Source: Sphingomonas mucosissima (lineage in GTDB: Bacteria > Pseudomonadota > Alphaproteobacteria > Sphingomonadales > Sphingomonadaceae). From it: DNA of 64,000 nt. This document shows, one piece after another, positions 36,596-45,600 of the stretch (position 1 is its first letter; the number at the start of each line of letters is the position of its first letter). The translations under genes and the position numbers were made by a program. The notes beneath the pieces were generated by a model that made no database searches, was not told where the DNA came from, and saw nothing but the letters and a program-made list of their open reading frames with translations. The DNA lies in NCBI RefSeq assembly GCF_002197665.1, contig NZ_NBBJ01000001.1:682001-746000 (forward strand). Direction: 5' to 3'.

Positions 36596-38110
36596 GTGGC
36601 AAAGCTGCTCCCACAGGCCGAGGTGACCGAAGCGGAACGCGAACGCGGCCTGCGCCTGCTGATCGTCGAGGCGGCGTTCTCCGGCGGCGCGGCAGCGCTG
36701 ACGACCGGCGTGATCCTTACCGCCTTCGCGCTGCACCTGGGGGCGTCCAATCTGATGGTAGGCGTGCTCGCCAGCGCCCCATTCCTGTCGCAGCTGCTGC
36801 AGCTGCCAGCGATCGGGATGGTGGAGCGCTGGCGGCAGCGCAAGCAGATCGCGGTGACCACCAGCCTCATTGGGCGCGCGATGCTGGCGGTGATGGCCAT
36901 GCTCGCCTTTTTCCACGGAACCGGGCCGCTGTTGCTGTTCCTGGCCGCGCAGCTGCTGCTGTGCGGGCTAGGCGCGATCGGCGCCTGCGCGTGGAATTCG
37001 TGGATGCGGGATCTGGCGCCGGAGGAGCGGCTGGGAAAGGTATTCGCGCAGCGCACGATCTGGCTGACGGCGATCAGCCTTGTGCTGGGGCTGGTCGCGG
37101 CGCTGGCGCTGGACTGGACGGCGCCCGGCTCCACGGCGCGCAATCTCGTGTTTGCCGGCATGTTCGCGGCAGGCTGCATCACCGGGCTGATCAGTGCGCG
37201 GGTGGTGGCAGCCATGCCCGAGCCGCTGATGCCGCCCGCAGCCGGCGCGCTTCGCCTGACGGAGTTGCTCAGCCAGCCGCTGCGCGATCATAATTTCAAG
37301 CGACTGCTGGTGTTCGTCGCCAGCTGGCAATTCGCGATCAACTTCGCCACGCCGTTCTTCACCGTCTTCATCGTGCGGCAGCTGCACTTCAACGTCAGCT
37401 TCGTCATGGTGCTGAGCGTCGTCAGCCAGATTGCGAACATCGCCGCGCTGCGCATGTGGGGCCGCCTGAGCGATCGCTTCGCCAACAAATCGGTGCTCGC
37501 GGTGTGCGCGCCGACCTACATTCTCGCGATCGTCGGCATGATCGGGGCCTCGCAACTGGGCGATCGCAATCTGGTGAAGATCTGGCTGATGCTGCTTCAT
37601 GCCGTGATGGGTGCATCGATCGCAGGTGTGACGCTGACCAGCACGAACATCGCGCTTAAACTGTCTCCCCGGGGCTCGGCAACGGCCTATGTCGCGACGA
37701 ATGCGATGGTGACGGCGGTCGCGGCGGGGCTGGCGCCGATCCTGGGCGGCCTGCTGGCGGATTTCTTCGCGGCGCGGCAATTCGAACTGGTTGCCCGCTG
37801 GAGCGGCCCAAGCGGCGTCTGGGCGCTGCCGCTGGTGGTGACGCAATGGGATTTCTACTTCCTGGTGGCGGGGATCATCGGGCTCTACGCCATCCACCGG
37901 CTCTCGATGGTGGAGGAGCATGGCGAGATCGAGCGGCGTGAAATGGTGGAGCAGGTGCTGAACGAGACCCGGCGCACGATCCGCAACATCTCCAGTGTTG
38001 CCGGGCTACGCGCGGCTACCGATCTGCCGGGGACGTTGCTGCGCGACGCGCGGCTTCGGCTGCGGCTGCGCCGGGCGCAGCAGGCGAGGGCACGGCGGCA
38101 TACGTATTGA
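36596..38110 (+). CDS. MFS transporter
   Basis: A 504-residue permease with about 12 membrane helices: from LIVEAAFSGGAAALTTGVIL through FYFLVAGIIGLYAIHRL. The first loop contains ERWRQRKQIAV, a variant of the MFS loop motif. The C-terminus is long and Arg-rich (DARLRLRLRRAQQARARR), likely cytoplasmic. The GTG at 36596 (AKLLPQAEVTEAERERG) is chosen; an AGGGG lies about 10 bases earlier, and anything longer adds non-membrane sequence that overlaps the divergent FAD gene. The substrate is unknown. Confidence 0.8.
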   Translation: MAKLLPQAEVTEAERERGLRLLIVEAAFSGGAAALTTGVILTAFALHLGASNLMVGVLASAPFLSQLLQLPAIGMVERWRQRKQIAVTTSLIGRAMLAVMAMLAFFHGTGPLLLFLAAQLLLCGLGAIGACAWNSWMRDLAPEERLGKVFAQRTIWLTAISLVLGLVAALALDWTAPGSTARNLVFAGMFAAGCITGLISARVVAAMPEPLMPPAAGALRLTELLSQPLRDHNFKRLLVFVASWQFAINFATPFFTVFIVRQLHFNVSFVMVLSVVSQIANIAALRMWGRLSDRFANKSVLAVCAPTYILAIVGMIGASQLGDRNLVKIWLMLLHAVMGASIAGVTLTSTNIALKLSPRGSATAYVATNAMVTAVAAGLAPILGGLLADFFAARQFELVARWSGPSGVWALPLVVTQWDFYFLVAGIIGLYAIHRLSMVEEHGEIERREMVEQVLNETRRTIRNISSVAGLRAATDLPGTLLRDARLRLRLRRAQQARARRHTY

Positions 38111-38152
38111 TGAGGTGAGCGGCGCCCTGGTGGGTCGGGGGCGATCAGATGA

Positions 38153-39808
38153 TCAGGCGGTCTCGATCAGCCGATCGGCCTGCGCTCGTGCTTCCGGGGT
38201 GATGGTCGCGCCCGACAGCATGCGCGCGATCTCCTCGCGCCGCTCTTCGGCGGAAAGCTGGCGCACGCCGGTACGGGTGACGACCCCGTCGCTGCGCTTT
38301 GCGATCAGCAGATGCGTCGCGCCGCGCGCGGCGACCTGCGGCGAGTGCGTGACGACCAAAAGTTGTGTACCTTGCGCCAGGCGATGCAGCCGCTCCCCGA
38401 TCGCCGATGCGACGGCGCCGCCGACGCCGCGATCGATCTCATCGAAGATCATCGTCGCCGCGCCGCCTTCCTCCGCCAGCGCGACCTTCAGCGCCAGGAT
38501 GAAGCGCGACAATTCGCCGCCGGACGCGATCTTGATCAGCGGGCCGAAGGGCGCACCGGGATTGGTGGCGATCTCGAACTCCACCCGGTCCTGCCCGGCG
38601 GGGCCCCATTGCTCCTCCGGCAAGGGGGCGACGGCGGTACGGAAGCGAGCGGAATCCAGCTTGAGCGGCGGCAGCTCGGCCGCGACGGCCGCATCCAGGC
38701 GCTGCGCCGCTGCTGCCCGCGCCGCTGATAGCGCGCCGGCCGCGGCGACATATGTGGCGCGTGCGGCGCTGGCCTTGTTCTCCAGCGCGGCAATGCCCTC
38801 TTCTCCGGCCTCGAGCCGCTCACGGCGCGCGCGCAACTCATCGGCAAGGGCGGCGAGATCGTCAGGCTGGACACGGTGCTTGCGCGCCATGCCGCGCAGC
38901 TCGAACAAGCGCGCTTCATCCTCTTCCAGCGCGCGCGGATCGAAGGCGAGCGCCCGTGTGGCGTCATTGACCTGTTCGCCGGCAGCGCTGGCCTCGATCA
39001 CGGCGCGGTCGAGCGCGGCGAGCGCCTCTGCCAAGGCCGGGTGATCGGCGGAGATTCGATCAAGGATACGCGCAGCCTGGCGCATCCGTGCGAGCGCGCC
39101 CTCGGACCCCTCCAGCGCGTCGGTTAAAGCATTGAGGTCCTCGGCGATCTTCTCGGAGCGCTGCATCGTGCGGCGGCGCTCGGCGAGTTGTTCCTCCTCA
39201 CCCGCTTCGGGGGCGAGCGCGTCGAGCTCGGCAACGGCATGGTCGAGCCACTCGCGATCGCGCGCCGCCGCGTCGATTTCCTCACGTGCTGCGGCCAGCG
39301 CGGTCTCCGCACTGCGCCACGTCTGCCACGCGGTGCTTACGGACGCCGTATCGAGCCGTGCGAACGTATCGAGCAATGACCGGTGACCACGCGGGTTGAG
39401 CAGGCCGCGATCATCGTGCTGGCCGTGAATCTCGACCAGCCGCGCGCCAAGTTCGCGTAGCAGGGCGGCGGAGGCGGGCTGATTGTTGACGAAGCCGCGG
39501 CTGCCGCCATCGGCCTTGACGACGCGCCGGACGATCAGCGGCTCGCCGCGATCCGCTTCGATGCCGTTTTCGTCCAGCAGCGCGGCGAGATCCGCTGGCG
39601 CCTCAAAAGTCGCGGTGACGCTGGCCTGGGCGGCGCCGTGACGCACCAGCCCGCTGTCGCCGCGCGCGCCGAGCGCCAGCCCGAGCGCGTCGAGCAGGAT
39701 GGACTTGCCGGCGCCGGTTTCGCCGGTGAGCACGCCAAGGCCGGCGCCGAATTCGAGGTCAAGCGCCTCGATCAGCACCACGTCGCGGATCGAGAGCGCG
39801 GTCAGCAT
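38153..39808 (-). CDS. recN: DNA repair protein RecN
   Basis: SMC-like ATPase involved in repair of double-strand breaks. The 551-residue product starts MLTALSIRDVVLIEALDLEF, has Walker A GETGAGKS near residue 29, a central coiled-coil region of about 150-350 rich in Glu, Ala and Arg, the ABC signature region with SGGELSRFILALK, and Walker B MIFDEIDRGVGG. The start is set at the conserved first residues; the frame is open another 85 codons upstream but overlaps bamD. The recN gene directly downstream of bamD is a typical alphaproteobacterial arrangement. Confidence 0.96.
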   Translation of the reverse strand: MLTALSIRDVVLIEALDLEFGAGLGVLTGETGAGKSILLDALGLALGARGDSGLVRHGAAQASVTATFEAPADLAALLDENGIEADRGEPLIVRRVVKADGGSRGFVNNQPASAALLRELGARLVEIHGQHDDRGLLNPRGHRSLLDTFARLDTASVSTAWQTWRSAETALAAAREEIDAAARDREWLDHAVAELDALAPEAGEEEQLAERRRTMQRSEKIAEDLNALTDALEGSEGALARMRQAARILDRISADHPALAEALAALDRAVIEASAAGEQVNDATRALAFDPRALEEDEARLFELRGMARKHRVQPDDLAALADELRARRERLEAGEEGIAALENKASAARATYVAAAGALSAARAAAAQRLDAAVAAELPPLKLDSARFRTAVAPLPEEQWGPAGQDRVEFEIATNPGAPFGPLIKIASGGELSRFILALKVALAEEGGAATMIFDEIDRGVGGAVASAIGERLHRLAQGTQLLVVTHSPQVAARGATHLLIAKRSDGVVTRTGVRQLSAEERREEIARMLSGATITPEARAQADRLIETA

Positions 39809-39842
39809 GAGTGCGCCAACGCCCGGCGAGCCGGGCAGTGCC

Positions 39843-40889
39843 TCACTGCGCCTGCGGCGTGTCGCTCGACGACGCGGGCGGCGAGCCGGGCTGAACGCCA
39901 GTGGGCGTGGCGGAAGAGGGAAGGTTGCCGCCCGGCGTCGCACCGGCGCCGCCGGACGTCGTCGCGGGCGTGGGGGCGCCAGGGGCCTCGGCGCGCGGCC
40001 GGGGGGCGTCTTCGACCGGGAGGACCTCCACTTCCTTGCGGATGGGTGTCTCGGGCCGCGCAACCGTCGGCTGCGCGATCACTTGCTCGCCAGGGGCGAG
40101 CGGCTGGACCGGCTTGGCCGGGTTTTCGCCGAGCAGATTGAAAGCGCGCTGATACCACCAGGTTTCCGGATAGTTGGCGCCCAGAACCGCTGCCGAGCGC
40201 TTCGCTTCCTCGCGCACGCCGAGCGCCAGATAGGTTTCCGTCAGGCGCATCAGCGCCTCGGGCGTGTGAGTCGTGGTTTCATATTCGTCAATCACGCGGC
40301 GGAAGCGCAGGGTGGCGGCGAGCCACTGACCACGACGCTCGTAGAAGCGGCCGATCTCCATTTCCTTGCCCGCGAGGTGATCGCGGACGAGATCGATCTT
40401 CAGCCGGGCGTCGGCGGCGTAGCGGGTGTTCGGATAGCGACGGGTGAGTTCGCCCAGCGCATCCTGCGCCTGCGCGGTGATCTTCTGATCGCGCGTGACG
40501 TCGTTGACCTGCTCGTAATAGCTCATGGCGATGAGGTAATACGCGTAGGGCGCGTCGCGATTGCCCGGGTGGACCGACAGGAAGCGCTGCGCGCCCTGGA
40601 TCGATTCGGTGTAGTTCTTCGCAAGATAGTTGCTGAACGCGCCCATCAGCTGCGCGCGCCGTGCCCAGACCGAATAGGGGTGCTGGCGCTCCACCTCGTC
40701 GAACAAGGCGGCGGCGACCTTATACTGGCGCTGGTCGAGTTTCTGCCGCGCAGTGCTGTACAATGTGCCTACGTCACGCGCGACATAGGGCAGATCACCC
40801 GACGCGCGATTGCGGGCACAGCCCGCGATCGGCAGGGCCATTGCCGCCAGCAGCAGAGCGACGAGCGGACGAGACGGAATGTTACGCAT
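39843..40889 (-). CDS. bamD: Outer-membrane protein assembly factor BamD
   Basis: Lipoprotein of the BAM complex that folds beta-barrel proteins into the outer membrane. The 348-residue product has the lipobox LPIAGCARN, with the Cys about residue 24, then TPR-like helices (LYSTARQKLDQRQYKVAAAL, MSYYEQVNDVTRDQ, ALGELTRRYPNTRYAADA) typical of BamD. The C-terminal ~100 residues are Pro/Ala-rich and low-complexity, an extension common in sphingomonads. The Met at 40889 is chosen to give the signal peptide at the N-terminus; ten earlier residues are possible. It precedes recN by 34 bases. Confidence 0.94.
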   Translation of the reverse strand: MRNIPSRPLVALLLAAMALPIAGCARNRASGDLPYVARDVGTLYSTARQKLDQRQYKVAAALFDEVERQHPYSVWARRAQLMGAFSNYLAKNYTESIQGAQRFLSVHPGNRDAPYAYYLIAMSYYEQVNDVTRDQKITAQAQDALGELTRRYPNTRYAADARLKIDLVRDHLAGKEMEIGRFYERRGQWLAATLRFRRVIDEYETTTHTPEALMRLTETYLALGVREEAKRSAAVLGANYPETWWYQRAFNLLGENPAKPVQPLAPGEQVIAQPTVARPETPIRKEVEVLPVEDAPRPRAEAPGAPTPATTSGGAGATPGGNLPSSATPTGVQPGSPPASSSDTPQAQ

Positions 40890-41021
40890 CGAGGTGGCCT
40901 TTAGCGCAGGGCCGCGCATGCGAACAATGCTGAAACGCGTGTGTGAGAATCTGGCGCGAAACGCATTGGTTCGGACGGCGTTCAGAGGTTAGACACAAAG
41001 CTCATCATTGCGGGGACACAC

Positions 41022-41846
41022 ATGACTGCAACCTTGCTGGCCACCAAGCGCGTCGAAAAGCCATGGGGTCGCCACAAGCTGTACCCGGGCTTCCCCGATC
41101 CGTCGCCAGAGGGCGAGCCGATCGGGGAAGTGTGGTTCCAGTCCCCGCATCCGGACGAGCCGGAAATGCTGATCAAATATCTGTTCACCAGTGAAAAACT
41201 GTCGGTGCAGGACCACCCGTCCGACGAAGAGGCGCAGAAGCGCGGACTGCCGCGCGGCAAGGACGAGTGCTGGCTGATCCTGGACGCCGAGCCCGATTCG
41301 ACCATCGCGATCGGCCCCAAGCAGAAGATGACGGCCGATGAGCTGCGGGCGAGCGCTCTGGATGGTTCAATCGAGGACAAGCTCGACTGGAAGCCGGTGA
41401 AGGCGGGTGATTTCTATTATTCGCATTCGGGCGTGGTTCACGCCATCGGTGCCGGGCTGACGCTGATCGAAGTGCAGCAGAATTCCGACACCACCTATCG
41501 CCTGTATGATTATGGCCGGCCGCGCGAGCTGCACCTGGACGATGGCGTGGCGGTGGCGGACCTGGAGCCGTATGTCGCGCCGCTGCGGCCCGGCATGGTC
41601 GAGCCGGGTCGTAACATCCTGGTCGAAGGGCCGAAGTTCGTGCTCGAGCGCTGGAACGGCGGCAAGCGCCAGATCAACCTGCCCGAGGGGAAGCCCGGCT
41701 GGCTCGTGCCGATCCGGGGCAAAGGCGTGGTCGGCGGCGTCGAGTGGCGCGCGGGCGAATGCGTGATGGTGACGGGATCCGAGCTGCTTCACGCTTCGGA
41801 GGATGCGGACCTGCTGTTCGCTTACACGGGAACGGCGCGCCTCTAA
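41022..41846 (+). CDS. manA: Class I mannose-6-phosphate isomerase
   Basis: A 274-residue cupin-type enzyme that interconverts mannose-6-phosphate and fructose-6-phosphate, feeding GDP-sugar and polysaccharide synthesis. Residues likely to bind zinc are in SVQDHPSDEEAQ, in GKDECWLILDA, and in YYSHSGVVHAIGAG. Typical block LIEVQQNSDTTYRLYDYGR is present. Short class I forms of about 270 residues are usual in sphingomonads. It is transcribed alone, with a hairpin after the stop. Confidence 0.92.
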   Translation: MTATLLATKRVEKPWGRHKLYPGFPDPSPEGEPIGEVWFQSPHPDEPEMLIKYLFTSEKLSVQDHPSDEEAQKRGLPRGKDECWLILDAEPDSTIAIGPKQKMTADELRASALDGSIEDKLDWKPVKAGDFYYSHSGVVHAIGAGLTLIEVQQNSDTTYRLYDYGRPRELHLDDGVAVADLEPYVAPLRPGMVEPGRNILVEGPKFVLERWNGGKRQINLPEGKPGWLVPIRGKGVVGGVEWRAGECVMVTGSELLHASEDADLLFAYTGTARL

Positions 41847-41861
41847 CGCCCGCGGCTGTTT

Positions 41862-41883
41862 GCAGCGCCGGCCGCGGCGCTGC
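41862..41883 (+). terminator. Hairpin after manA
   Basis: GCAGCGCC and GGCGCTGC form an 8-base-pair stem with a six-base loop 16 bases beyond the manA stop. No U-run follows. Confidence 0.4.
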
Positions 41884-41942
41884 GCGCGGGCCGATCGCGC
41901 AAGCGGCTCGACATCGGGCGCGCTTGCCGCGAAGGGCGGCGC

Positions 41943-42701
41943 GTGCTTGACCTTGTTCCTTTTCTCCTAATGGGCCTTTCCGGCTTTGTCGGCGGGGCGA
42001 TGAACGCGCTTGCCGGTGGCGGATCGTTCGCGACCATGCCGGCGCTGCTTGCGATCGGCCAGCCCGCGAATATCGCAAACGCCACCTCGAACTTCGCCTT
42101 GCTGCCCGGGGCGGGCATGAGCAGTTGGTCGTTTCGCGACGAACTGGCGCCCGTCGGCGGCGTCAGCCTGCGCGTGCTGGGGGGCGTTACCTTTGTCGCG
42201 GGGCTGGTGGGAAGCGCGCTGCTAGTGGTGACGCCGACCCGAACGTTTGACGTGATCGTGCCGTGGCTGGTGCTCTACGCCTTCGTGGTGCTGGCGTTTG
42301 GGCAGCGCGCGTCGGTCTGGCTTGCGCGCCGCTTTTCGATCGGTGCGCGTACGCTGATCTGCATGCAGGGCCTGCTAGGCGTTTACGGCGGATATTTCGG
42401 CGGCGGGATCGGCCTGATGATGACCGCAACCTATGGCCTGCTGACCGGAATGCATCCGCGCGCCGCCTTTGCCCCGCGAACGCTGATGCTGACGATCGCC
42501 AATGGCGCCGCGGCGGTGATCTTCATCAGCTTTGGCATGATCGCCTGGGCGGCGTGTATTCCCATGCTGATCGGCGGCATAGCAGGCGGCTGGGCCGGGG
42601 CGCATGTTGGCAAGCGCCTGCCGGCAGGAGTAGTGCGGATGTGGACGCTTTTCGTTTCCGGCGCGACCGCCTTGGTCTTTTTCTGGCGCGCTTACGGCTA
42701 G
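41943..42701 (+). CDS. TauE/SafE-family sulfite exporter-like protein
   Basis: A 252-residue membrane protein with about eight helices. The first repeat carries GFVGGAMNALAGGGSFATMP and the second GVYGGYFGGGIGLMMTATYG, the glycine-rich pseudo-symmetric motifs of TauE/SafE/UPF0721 proteins. A GTG start at 41943 gives MLDLVPFLLMGLSG. Members export sulfite, sulfoacetate or other organosulfonates, but the family is diverse. The sulfite-oxidase-like gene 0.8 kb downstream on the same strand makes a sulfur role more likely here, by inference. Confidence 0.85.
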   Translation: MLDLVPFLLMGLSGFVGGAMNALAGGGSFATMPALLAIGQPANIANATSNFALLPGAGMSSWSFRDELAPVGGVSLRVLGGVTFVAGLVGSALLVVTPTRTFDVIVPWLVLYAFVVLAFGQRASVWLARRFSIGARTLICMQGLLGVYGGYFGGGIGLMMTATYGLLTGMHPRAAFAPRTLMLTIANGAAAVIFISFGMIAWAACIPMLIGGIAGGWAGAHVGKRLPAGVVRMWTLFVSGATALVFFWRAYG

Positions 42702-42781
42702 AAGCGGGCGATTGCAGAGAAGTTTGGCTGATGCATGCTGCGGCGGTGCAGCGAAGTGAGAACCATGATAGCCTCACTGCA

Positions 42782-43480
42782 ATGAAGACCGTTTTTCGAC
42801 ACCGGGTCGCGACCCGATTGTGGCATTGGATCAACGCCATCTCGATCTTCATCCTGATCGGATCGGGGCTGGGCATCTCCAATGCACACCCGCGGCTCTA
42901 TTGGGGCAGCTACGGCGCGAACTTCGATCCGGCGTGGTGGGAGCTGCCGCGCTTTCCCGCGTGGCTGACGATCCCAGCGAGCTACAATCTGGCGATCTCG
43001 CGCCGCTGGCACCTGTTCTTCGGGCTGGTGCTCGCTTTTGGCCTGCTGGCCTATATGATCGTGAGCCTGCTAAACCGGCATTTCGCGCGGAAGCTGCGGG
43101 TGCGGCGCGGCGACCTGTCACGGCGCAACCTGCTGGCGGACCTTCGCGAGCATCTGGCGCTCCGCTTCCACGATCCGGCGAACCCGACGGCGTATAACAT
43201 TTTCCAGAAACTCACTTATTTGGCGTTGATCTTCATCCTGCTTCCGCTGGTAATCTTCACCGGTATCGCGCTCTCCCCGGCGATGAACGCTGGACTGCCC
43301 TGGCTGCTGGACCTGTTCGGCGGGCGGCAGTCGGCGCGCTCGATCCATTTCCTGTGCATGATCGGGCTGGCGCTGTTCACCGTCGTTCACCTAACCTTGG
43401 TGATCCTGGCGGGCGCGATCAACGAGACGCGCTCAATGATCACCGGCTGGTGGCGCGTGCCCGAGGAGCCGCGGCCATGA
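42782..43480 (+). CDS. Cytochrome b/b561-type membrane subunit
   Basis: A 232-residue protein with four to five membrane helices. Heme-coordinating His candidates lie in FRHRVATRLWHWINA, ISRRWHLFFG, RSIHFLCMIGL and FTVVHLTLV. It resembles the Ni/Fe-hydrogenase or formate-dehydrogenase b-cytochrome family that passes electrons to quinone. An alternative ATG 51 bases earlier (MHAAAVQRSENHD) is preceded by AGAAG and cannot be excluded. It overlaps the Moco gene by ATGA, so the pair is translationally coupled: probable electron partner of that oxidoreductase. Confidence 0.85.
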   Translation: MKTVFRHRVATRLWHWINAISIFILIGSGLGISNAHPRLYWGSYGANFDPAWWELPRFPAWLTIPASYNLAISRRWHLFFGLVLAFGLLAYMIVSLLNRHFARKLRVRRGDLSRRNLLADLREHLALRFHDPANPTAYNIFQKLTYLALIFILLPLVIFTGIALSPAMNAGLPWLLDLFGGRQSARSIHFLCMIGLALFTVVHLTLVILAGAINETRSMITGWWRVPEEPRP

Positions 43481-44220
43481 TCTTGGGGCGACGCAGCCTG
43501 ATCGCGGGATCGGCCGCGCTACTCGCCGGGTGCGACACGGTGATCCAGCAGCCCGCCGCGCGGCGCATCCTGTTCCTGGGCGAGGACATGCATCGCGGGC
43601 TGCAGCGCGCGCTGGTGAACCGCAACGCGCTAGCGCCCGAGTTCACCGGCGCCGAGCGATCGCCGTTTTTTCGGCCCAACGGCACGCGCGATCCGGGCAC
43701 GTCGGAATATGCCGCGTTGCAGGCCGGCAAGTTCGCCGACTGGCGGTTGCAGGTCGGCGGGCTGGTTGCACAGCCGCTGTCGCTGAGCCTCAGCGATTTG
43801 GGTGCCTTTCCGCAACGCGTGCAGATCACGCGGCACGACTGCGTGGAGGGGTGGAGTGCGATCGCCAAGTGGCAGGGACCAAAGCTGGGCGATGTGCTGA
43901 AGGCGGCGGGGATGCGCGATGCGGCGCGCTATATCGTCTTCACCTGCGCCGACCTTTACGGCGGCGCGCCTTATTATGAGTCGATCGATTTGGTGGATGC
44001 GTTTCACCCGCAGACGATCCTTGCTTGGGCGCTGAACGATCGGTTCCTGCCGGTAATGAATGGCGCGCCATGCCGCCTGCGGGTCGAGCGGCAACTGGGC
44101 TACAAGCATGCCAAATACCTCATGCGGGTCGAGGCGGTCGCCAGCCTGGATGGGATCGGCAAGGGCAAGGGCGGCTATTGGGAGGATAATGTCGATTACG
44201 ATTGGTATGCCGGCATCTGA
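43477..44220 (+). CDS. Sulfite-oxidase-like molybdopterin protein, Tat lipoprotein
   Basis: A 247-residue protein with the sulfite-oxidase/YedY-type molybdopterin fold. Cys122 in ITRHDCVEGWSAIAKW is the expected molybdenum ligand, and GAPCRLRVERQLGYKHAKYL is the family's cofactor-binding block. The leader GRRSLIAGSAALLAGCDT combines a twin-arginine motif with a lipobox (LLAGC), so the folded cofactor-loaded protein is probably exported by Tat and lipid-anchored. No separate heme domain is present; electrons likely pass to the coupled b-cytochrome. Candidate reactions are sulfite oxidation or sulfoxide reduction. Confidence 0.85.
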   Translation: MILGRRSLIAGSAALLAGCDTVIQQPAARRILFLGEDMHRGLQRALVNRNALAPEFTGAERSPFFRPNGTRDPGTSEYAALQAGKFADWRLQVGGLVAQPLSLSLSDLGAFPQRVQITRHDCVEGWSAIAKWQGPKLGDVLKAAGMRDAARYIVFTCADLYGGAPYYESIDLVDAFHPQTILAWALNDRFLPVMNGAPCRLRVERQLGYKHAKYLMRVEAVASLDGIGKGKGGYWEDNVDYDWYAGI

Positions 44221-44238
44221 TTGTTACGGGTGCAGCCC

Positions 44239-45468
44239 ATGGCTTTGATCGACATGTTTCTCGCCCGCGCGGTGAAGCGCGGCACCTTGACCCTACATCG
44301 TCCCAAGGCGGCCGCCCGCACCTTTGGCACGCCCGGTCCCAACTTTCCCGATGTGACGATCCGCTTTGCCGACCGCGGCGTGGCGCTGGCGATCGCGCGC
44401 AATCCGGCGCTGGGGGCGGGCGAATGCTACATGAACGGGCGACTGATCGTGGAGCAGGGCGACATCCGCGATCTGGTCGAACTGCTGAAGCGCAATGATG
44501 CCTGGGAGAAAGGCAAGAAGAACCTGAAGCCCGGGCTTGCCGCGCGTACGTTCAACGCGGTGAAGTATCGCGCCGACCGGATCAACATGGAGCGTCGATC
44601 CAAGCGCAACGTGGCGCATCATTATGATCTGTCGGGGCGGCTCTACGATCTCTTCCTGGATCGCGACAAGCAGTACAGCTGCGCGTACTTCACCGATCCG
44701 GGCAACAGCCTGGAGCAGGCGCAGGAAGACAAGAAGGCGCATATCGCGGCCAAGCTGGCGCTGAAGCCGGGGATGCGCGTGCTCGACATCGGCTGCGGCT
44801 GGGGCGGCATGGCGCTGTACCTCCACAAGCATTTCGACGTCGACGTGCTGGGTGTGACGCTGTCCGAAGAGCAGCTGAAGGTGGCGCGCGAGCGCGCCGC
44901 CGAGGCGGGCGTTGCGGACCGGGTGAAATTCGAGCTGATCGATTATCGCCGCGTTACCGGTAGCTTTGACCGGATCATCTCGGTCGGCATGTTCGAGCAT
45001 GTCGGGCCACCGCAGTACCGCACGTTTTTTCGTAAGTGTCGCGAGCTGCTGAGCGATGACGGTGTGATGCTCCTGCATACGATCGGCCGCATGGGGAAGC
45101 CGGGGATCACCGACGACTGGACGGCGAAATACATCTTCCCGGGCGGCTATAATCCGGCGCTGAGCGAGATCGTGACGGCCTATGAAGGGAGCAAGCTGTT
45201 CCCGACCGATATCGAGGTTCTGCGCGTCCATTACGCCTATACGCTCGACCATTGGTATGACCGGACGGTGGCGGCGAAGGATGCGATCGTCGCGCTGTAT
45301 GACGAGCGGTTCTTTCGCATGTGGACCTTCTACCTCGCCGGGGCGGCGGCGGCGTTCCGCAGCGGGGGGCTATGCAATTACCAGGTGCAGCTGACCAAGG
45401 GGCGCCATTCGGTGCCGCTGACGCGCGATTACATGTTCGAGGGCGAGCGGGCGTTGCGCGGGGGGTGA
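44239..45468 (+). CDS. cfa: Cyclopropane-fatty-acyl-phospholipid synthase
   Basis: A 409-residue SAM-dependent enzyme that adds a methylene to unsaturated acyl chains in membrane phospholipids. The N-terminal lipid-binding domain contains GAGECYMNGRLIVEQGD; the catalytic domain has VAHHYDLSGRLYDLFLD, YSCAYFTDPGNSLEQAQ, the SAM motif VLDIGCGWGGMA, and FEHVGPPQYRTFF. The Met at 44239 starts MALIDMFLAR; a frame start six codons earlier is less likely. It is 18 bases downstream of the Moco gene and may be its operon partner, linking acid or oxidative stress to membrane change by inference only. Confidence 0.93.
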   Translation: MALIDMFLARAVKRGTLTLHRPKAAARTFGTPGPNFPDVTIRFADRGVALAIARNPALGAGECYMNGRLIVEQGDIRDLVELLKRNDAWEKGKKNLKPGLAARTFNAVKYRADRINMERRSKRNVAHHYDLSGRLYDLFLDRDKQYSCAYFTDPGNSLEQAQEDKKAHIAAKLALKPGMRVLDIGCGWGGMALYLHKHFDVDVLGVTLSEEQLKVARERAAEAGVADRVKFELIDYRRVTGSFDRIISVGMFEHVGPPQYRTFFRKCRELLSDDGVMLLHTIGRMGKPGITDDWTAKYIFPGGYNPALSEIVTAYEGSKLFPTDIEVLRVHYAYTLDHWYDRTVAAKDAIVALYDERFFRMWTFYLAGAAAAFRSGGLCNYQVQLTKGRHSVPLTRDYMFEGERALRGG

Positions 45469-45537
45469 CGTGGGAGGCTGGGTTGGTTCCGGCGTTCAGC
45501 GTGCCGGTGGAACCACCATTGTTGGATATGCGGACGG

Positions 45538-45567
45538 CTGGATGCCGGGACGAGCCCGGCATGACGG
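45538..45567. repeat. REP-like palindrome, isolated unit
   Basis: GGATGCCGGGACGAGCCCGGC followed by ATGACGG-type end: the stem is GCCGGG / CCCGGC. It belongs to the same family as the 28-base inverted repeat that follows. Confidence 0.7.
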
Positions 45568-45600
45568 TGGTTTCGGGTAGGCGGCTTTCCGATCAACCCG

